Assembly: GCF_003610915.1 (NCBI RefSeq)
Contig: NZ_NSDJ01000001.1
Span: 4,588,001-4,652,000 of the forward strand
Source of the DNA: Rahnella variigena
Lineage (GTDB): Bacteria; Pseudomonadota; Gammaproteobacteria; Enterobacterales; Enterobacteriaceae
Length of the DNA: 64,000 nucleotides
Direction: 5' to 3'
Shown here: positions 61,522 to 64,000 of the stretch, piece after piece
Layout of the letters: the number at the start of each line of letters is the position of its first letter
Position numbering within the stretch: position 1 is the stretch's first letter
Notes under the pieces: model-generated
Database searches by the model: none
Told to the model about the DNA's origin: nothing
Seen by the model: only the letters and a program-made list of their open reading frames with translations
Translations under genes and position numbers: made by a program

Positions 61522-61614
61522 TGGCGGTGAGGCGGGGATTCGAACCCCGGATGCAGCTTTTGACCGCATACTCCCTTAGCAGGGGAGCGCCTTCAGCCTC
61601 TCGGCCACCTCACC
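61522..61614 (-). tRNA. serV: tRNA-Ser (anticodon GCT)
   Basis: 93 bases with a long variable arm and encoded CCA; the anticodon loop CTGCTAA gives GCT. It is the first tRNA of the operon, close to identical to E. coli serV. Confidence 0.97.
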
Positions 61615-61676
61615 ATACGCCTCTTGCGAGTGTGCTGACTAACTTTGTTTAAGCTCATCGGCACTGCGTGGCGCAC

Positions 61677-61704
61677 ATATTACTTTCTGGCCCTTATAAG
61701 TCAA
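61677..61704 (-). promoter_or_regulatory. Promoter of the serV-argVYZ operon
   Basis: TTGACT (61699-61704), 16 bases, TAATAT (61677-61682), then the GC-rich discriminator GTGCGCC, as in stringently controlled stable RNA promoters. Confidence 0.85.
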
Positions 61705-61908
61705 ACCCTTTTTTGATAACAATCACCCGTTTGGACATTTCACGCGCAACCTGCGCAGTTTGAAGACAAAAACAGGGTATAAACGCAGAAAAAACGTCTT
61801 CATTTTCGGGAATAGTCGTTCTTGGATACATCACGGAGAGAAATGAAAAAACGAAAAAAGCAGGAAATTAAGGGAAAGAAAATCGAAAAAGCGGACAAAA
61901 GAGGTTCA

Positions 61909-61931
61909 GCGCCTCGCCATTAGCGAGACGC
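61909..61931 (-). terminator. csrA terminator
   Basis: GCGTCTCGC and GCGAGGCGC arms on the minus strand around a five-base loop. The T-run is weak (CTCTTTTG). Confidence 0.7.
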
Positions 61932-61939
61932 CTCGTAAA

Positions 61940-62125
61940 TCAGTAACTCGTCTGCTGCGACTTTTCAGCCTGAATGCGCTGATAAATCTCTTCACGGTGA
62001 ACAGAGACCTCTTTTGGCGCATTCACACCAATGCGCACCTGATTACCTTTAACACCTAAAACGGTAACAGTAACCTCATCGCCAATCATGAGGGTTTCAC
62101 CAACTCGGCGAGTTAGAATAAGCAT
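61940..62125 (-). CDS. csrA: CsrA, carbon storage regulator
   Basis: A 61-residue RNA-binding dimer, identical to or nearly identical with E. coli CsrA ([21 protein letters not shown]44 region [10 protein letters not shown]). It binds GGA-containing mRNA leaders and controls glycogen, motility and biofilm. The start follows AAGGAGC. Confidence 0.98.
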   Translation of the reverse strand: MLILTRRVGETLMIGDEVTVTVLGVKGNQVRIGVNAPKEVSVHREEIYQRIQAEKSQQTSY

Positions 62126-62320
62126 TCTTTGCTCCTTGAATAATTAAAAGAGTCGGGTCTCTCAGTTTCCCGGCCATTATCGATCATAAGCGGGTAAAAC
62201 GTAAGCCATGACCCCTACATTAAATGTAAGCAGCCTGCAACTTCAGCCATGAGTACTTTAAGTTTAGCCGATATCGTCATTGTCGCGACTTTAATCGCGA
62301 AGCTCACACCGCCATTAAGA

Positions 62321-62361
62321 CTGAAAACGCCATACAGCACAATAGATTATGGCGTTTTCAG
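62321..62361. terminator. Terminator downstream of alaS
   Basis: A perfect 14-base inverted repeat (CTGAAAACGCCATA) around a 13-base loop. The A/T-rich outer part of the arms can act as T-run in both directions. It lies 20 bases past the alaS stop. Confidence 0.75.
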
Positions 62362-62381
62362 GGTTAGCTATTTATTTCTTC

Positions 62382-64000
62382 TTACAGCTTAGCTTCAACC
62401 CAGGCTTCAACAGTCGCCAGAGCAGCAGGCAGTGCCTGCACGTCGCTGCCACCTGCCTGCGCCATATCAGGACGACCACCGCCCTTACCACCGACCTGCT
62501 GTGCTACAGAAGCAATCAGCTCACCGGCTTTAACACGATCAGTCAGATCTTTCGTGACACCGGCAATCAGACTGACTTTATCGTCAGCGATGGTTGCCAG
62601 AACAATAATCACAGAATCCAGCTGATTTTTCAGGTCATCAACCATCGTACGCAGAATTTTAGGCTCTACGTTATCCAGCTGACGAACCAGCAGCTTAACG
62701 CCTTTCACTTCTTTGGTCTGGCTGGAAAGTGAAGCACTTTCCTGCGCAGCTTGCTGACCTTTCACCTGCTGAAGCTCTTTTTCCAGCACACGTGAACGCT
62801 CAATCAGGGTACGGATTTTATCGGTAATGCTGTTCACATCACCTTTTACCAGATGCGCGACATCCTGCAGCAAATCGCTTTGCTGATGCAGGGCAGTAAT
62901 CGCGTTTTCGCCGGTGATCCCTTCGATACGACGGATACCTGCCGCTGTGCCCGATTCACTCTGAATGCGGAACAGACCGATATCGCCGGTACGGCTGGCG
63001 TGAGTACCACCACACAGTTCGGTGGAGAAATCGCCCATGGTCAGAACACGAACGCTGTCTTCGTATTTCTCACCAAACAGCGCCATTGCACCTTTTTCTT
63101 TCGCCTCTTCCAGATCCATGATGGTGGTCTGGATTGGCAGGTTACGACGGATCTGAGCATTCACCAGATCTTCGACCTGACGGATCTCTTCTGGTTTCAT
63201 CGCTTCAAAATGCGAGAAGTCAAAACGCAGATAGTTATCGTTAACCAGAGAACCTTTCTGAGCAACGTGCTTGCCCAGCACCTGACGCAGCGCAGCATGC
63301 AGCAAGTGCGTTGCCGAGTGGTTCAGACGGATACGGTCGCGGCGTGCAATATCAACTTCAGCTTCAACGCTGTCGCCAACGCTCAGCTTACCGCTATTCA
63401 GGGAACCCTGATGACCAATCGCTTTGCCGTATTTCTGGGTATCAGACACAGAGAACACGCCTGCTGCCGTTTTCAGGATGCCTTTATCGCCAACCTGACC
63501 ACCGGATTCACCGTAGAACGGTGTGTCATCCAGAACGACAATTGCATTAACGCCCGCCTGGATCTCATTCACTGGCTGACCTTCAACAAACAGCGCCACC
63601 ACTTTTGAATGGCGTTGCAGATGTTCGTAGCCGGAGAACTGCGTCACGCCATCAACACGAACCATGCTGTTGTAGTCAGCGCTGAAACCGCTGGACTCAC
63701 GCGCACGACGACGCTGAACTTCCATTGCTTTCTCAAAACCAGCTTCGTCCACTTTCAGATTGCGTTCACGGCAAACGTCAGCGGTCAGATCCAGCGGGAA
63801 ACCAAAGGTGTCATACAGACGGAAAGCAATTTCGCCATCCAGAGTGTCGCCTTTCAGAGCGGACAATTCTTCGTCCAGCAACGCCAGACCGCGTTCCAGA
63901 GTTCGGGCAAACTGCTCTTCTTCGGTTTTCAGCAGTTGCTCAACCATCGCCTGCTGTTCTTTCAGTTCTGTTGCAGCCGGGCCCATCACTTCAATCAGCG
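62382..64000 (-). CDS. alaS: AlaS, alanyl-tRNA synthetase (C-terminal part, cut by the window end)
   Basis: About 539 residues of a protein that is 876 residues in E. coli; the N-terminal catalytic domain lies outside the window. Visible are part of the tRNA-binding region, the editing domain with HSATHLLH and CGGTH zinc/editing motifs, and the C-Ala domain with [15 protein letters not shown]. The frame is open to the window edge. Confidence 0.97.
   Translation of the reverse strand, partial: LIEVMGPAATELKEQQAMVEQLLKTEEEQFARTLERGLALLDEELSALKGDTLDGEIAFRLYDTFGFPLDLTADVCRERNLKVDEAGFEKAMEVQRRRARESSGFSADYNSMVRVDGVTQFSGYEHLQRHSKVVALFVEGQPVNEIQAGVNAIVVLDDTPFYGESGGQVGDKGILKTAAGVFSVSDTQKYGKAIGHQGSLNSGKLSVGDSVEAEVDIARRDRIRLNHSATHLLHAALRQVLGKHVAQKGSLVNDNYLRFDFSHFEAMKPEEIRQVEDLVNAQIRRNLPIQTTIMDLEEAKEKGAMALFGEKYEDSVRVLTMGDFSTELCGGTHASRTGDIGLFRIQSESGTAAGIRRIEGITGENAITALHQQSDLLQDVAHLVKGDVNSITDKIRTLIERSRVLEKELQQVKGQQAAQESASLSSQTKEVKGVKLLVRQLDNVEPKILRTMVDDLKNQLDSVIIVLATIADDKVSLIAGVTKDLTDRVKAGELIASVAQQVGGKGGGRPDMAQAGGSDVQALPAALATVEAWVEAKL

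Larger units (their letters stand above)
61615..61939. other. serV-csrA spacer
   Basis: 325 bases with no gene. It holds the tRNA promoter (61677-61704) and the csrA terminator (61909-61931), with an AT-rich stretch between them. Confidence 0.8.

Noticed and set aside
62853..63608. A 251-codon frame antisense to alaS
   Set aside because: A shadow of the alaS reading frame; no ribosome site or recognisable protein.

Overview
The window is a chromosomal segment of an enterobacterium (order Enterobacterales). Nearly every housekeeping protein matches the length and motifs of its Escherichia coli counterpart. The gene order, with luxS-gshA directly after ypjD-corB and clpB-pheA-tyrA-aroF nearby, fits a Yersiniaceae-type genome such as Rahnella, Serratia or a relative. 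The genus is an inference.

Layout. (1) 1-5046: proU osmoprotectant importer (proV, proW and two tandem proX copies), with an ERIC repeat between proW and proX. (2) 5127-12625: an MFS exporter, the ygaZH valine exporter, and a multidrug cluster in which emrR is followed by a dedicated outer-membrane channel, emrA and emrB. (3) 12643-19842: yfiF, trxC, tapT, patZ, pssA, yfiM. (4) 19928-25471: a complete rRNA operon on the minus strand (16S, tRNA-Glu, 23S, 5S) with P1 and P2 promoters. (5) 25543-35296: clpB (sigma-32 promoter), pgeF, rluD, bamD, raiA, pheL-pheA (attenuator), tyrA and aroF (TyrR boxes). (6) 35588-51536: a P2-type phage tail island. (7) 51557-57483: rpsP-rimM-trmD-rplS, ffh, ypjD, corB. 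(8) 57503-64000: luxS, the sRNA micA, gshA, yqaA, yqaB, three tRNA-Arg, one tRNA-Ser, csrA and the 3' part of alaS.

The most notable system is the 16-kb island between aroF and rplS. It holds a P2-order tail set (X, lysis cassette, R, V, W, J, I, H, G, FI, FII, E/E', T, U, D) and the late activator Ogr. It has no integrase, portal, terminase, scaffold, capsid, head-completion protein or gpS. This is the composition of an R-type tailocin (a contractile phage-tail bacteriocin) rather than an infectious prophage. Its control parts are intact: a 186/P2-type CI repressor, three conserved Ogr-type boxes in front of the three tail operons, and a near-consensus LexA box in front of an unrecognised 64-residue gene just upstream of gpX. 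It also keeps a P2 gpA-type HUH replication endonuclease, which a pure tail particle should not need.

How the genes work together. ProVWX with two binding proteins imports glycine betaine. The outer-membrane lipoprotein, EmrA and EmrB can form a tripartite pump under EmrR, which has a palindromic operator upstream. PheA, TyrA and AroF are tied together by pheL attenuation and TyrR. The working model for the tailocin is that DNA damage relieves LexA, the 64-residue protein (possibly an antirepressor) is made, Ogr then drives the tail and lysis operons, and holin, SAR endolysin and spanins burst the cell to release particles. The order of these steps is inference.
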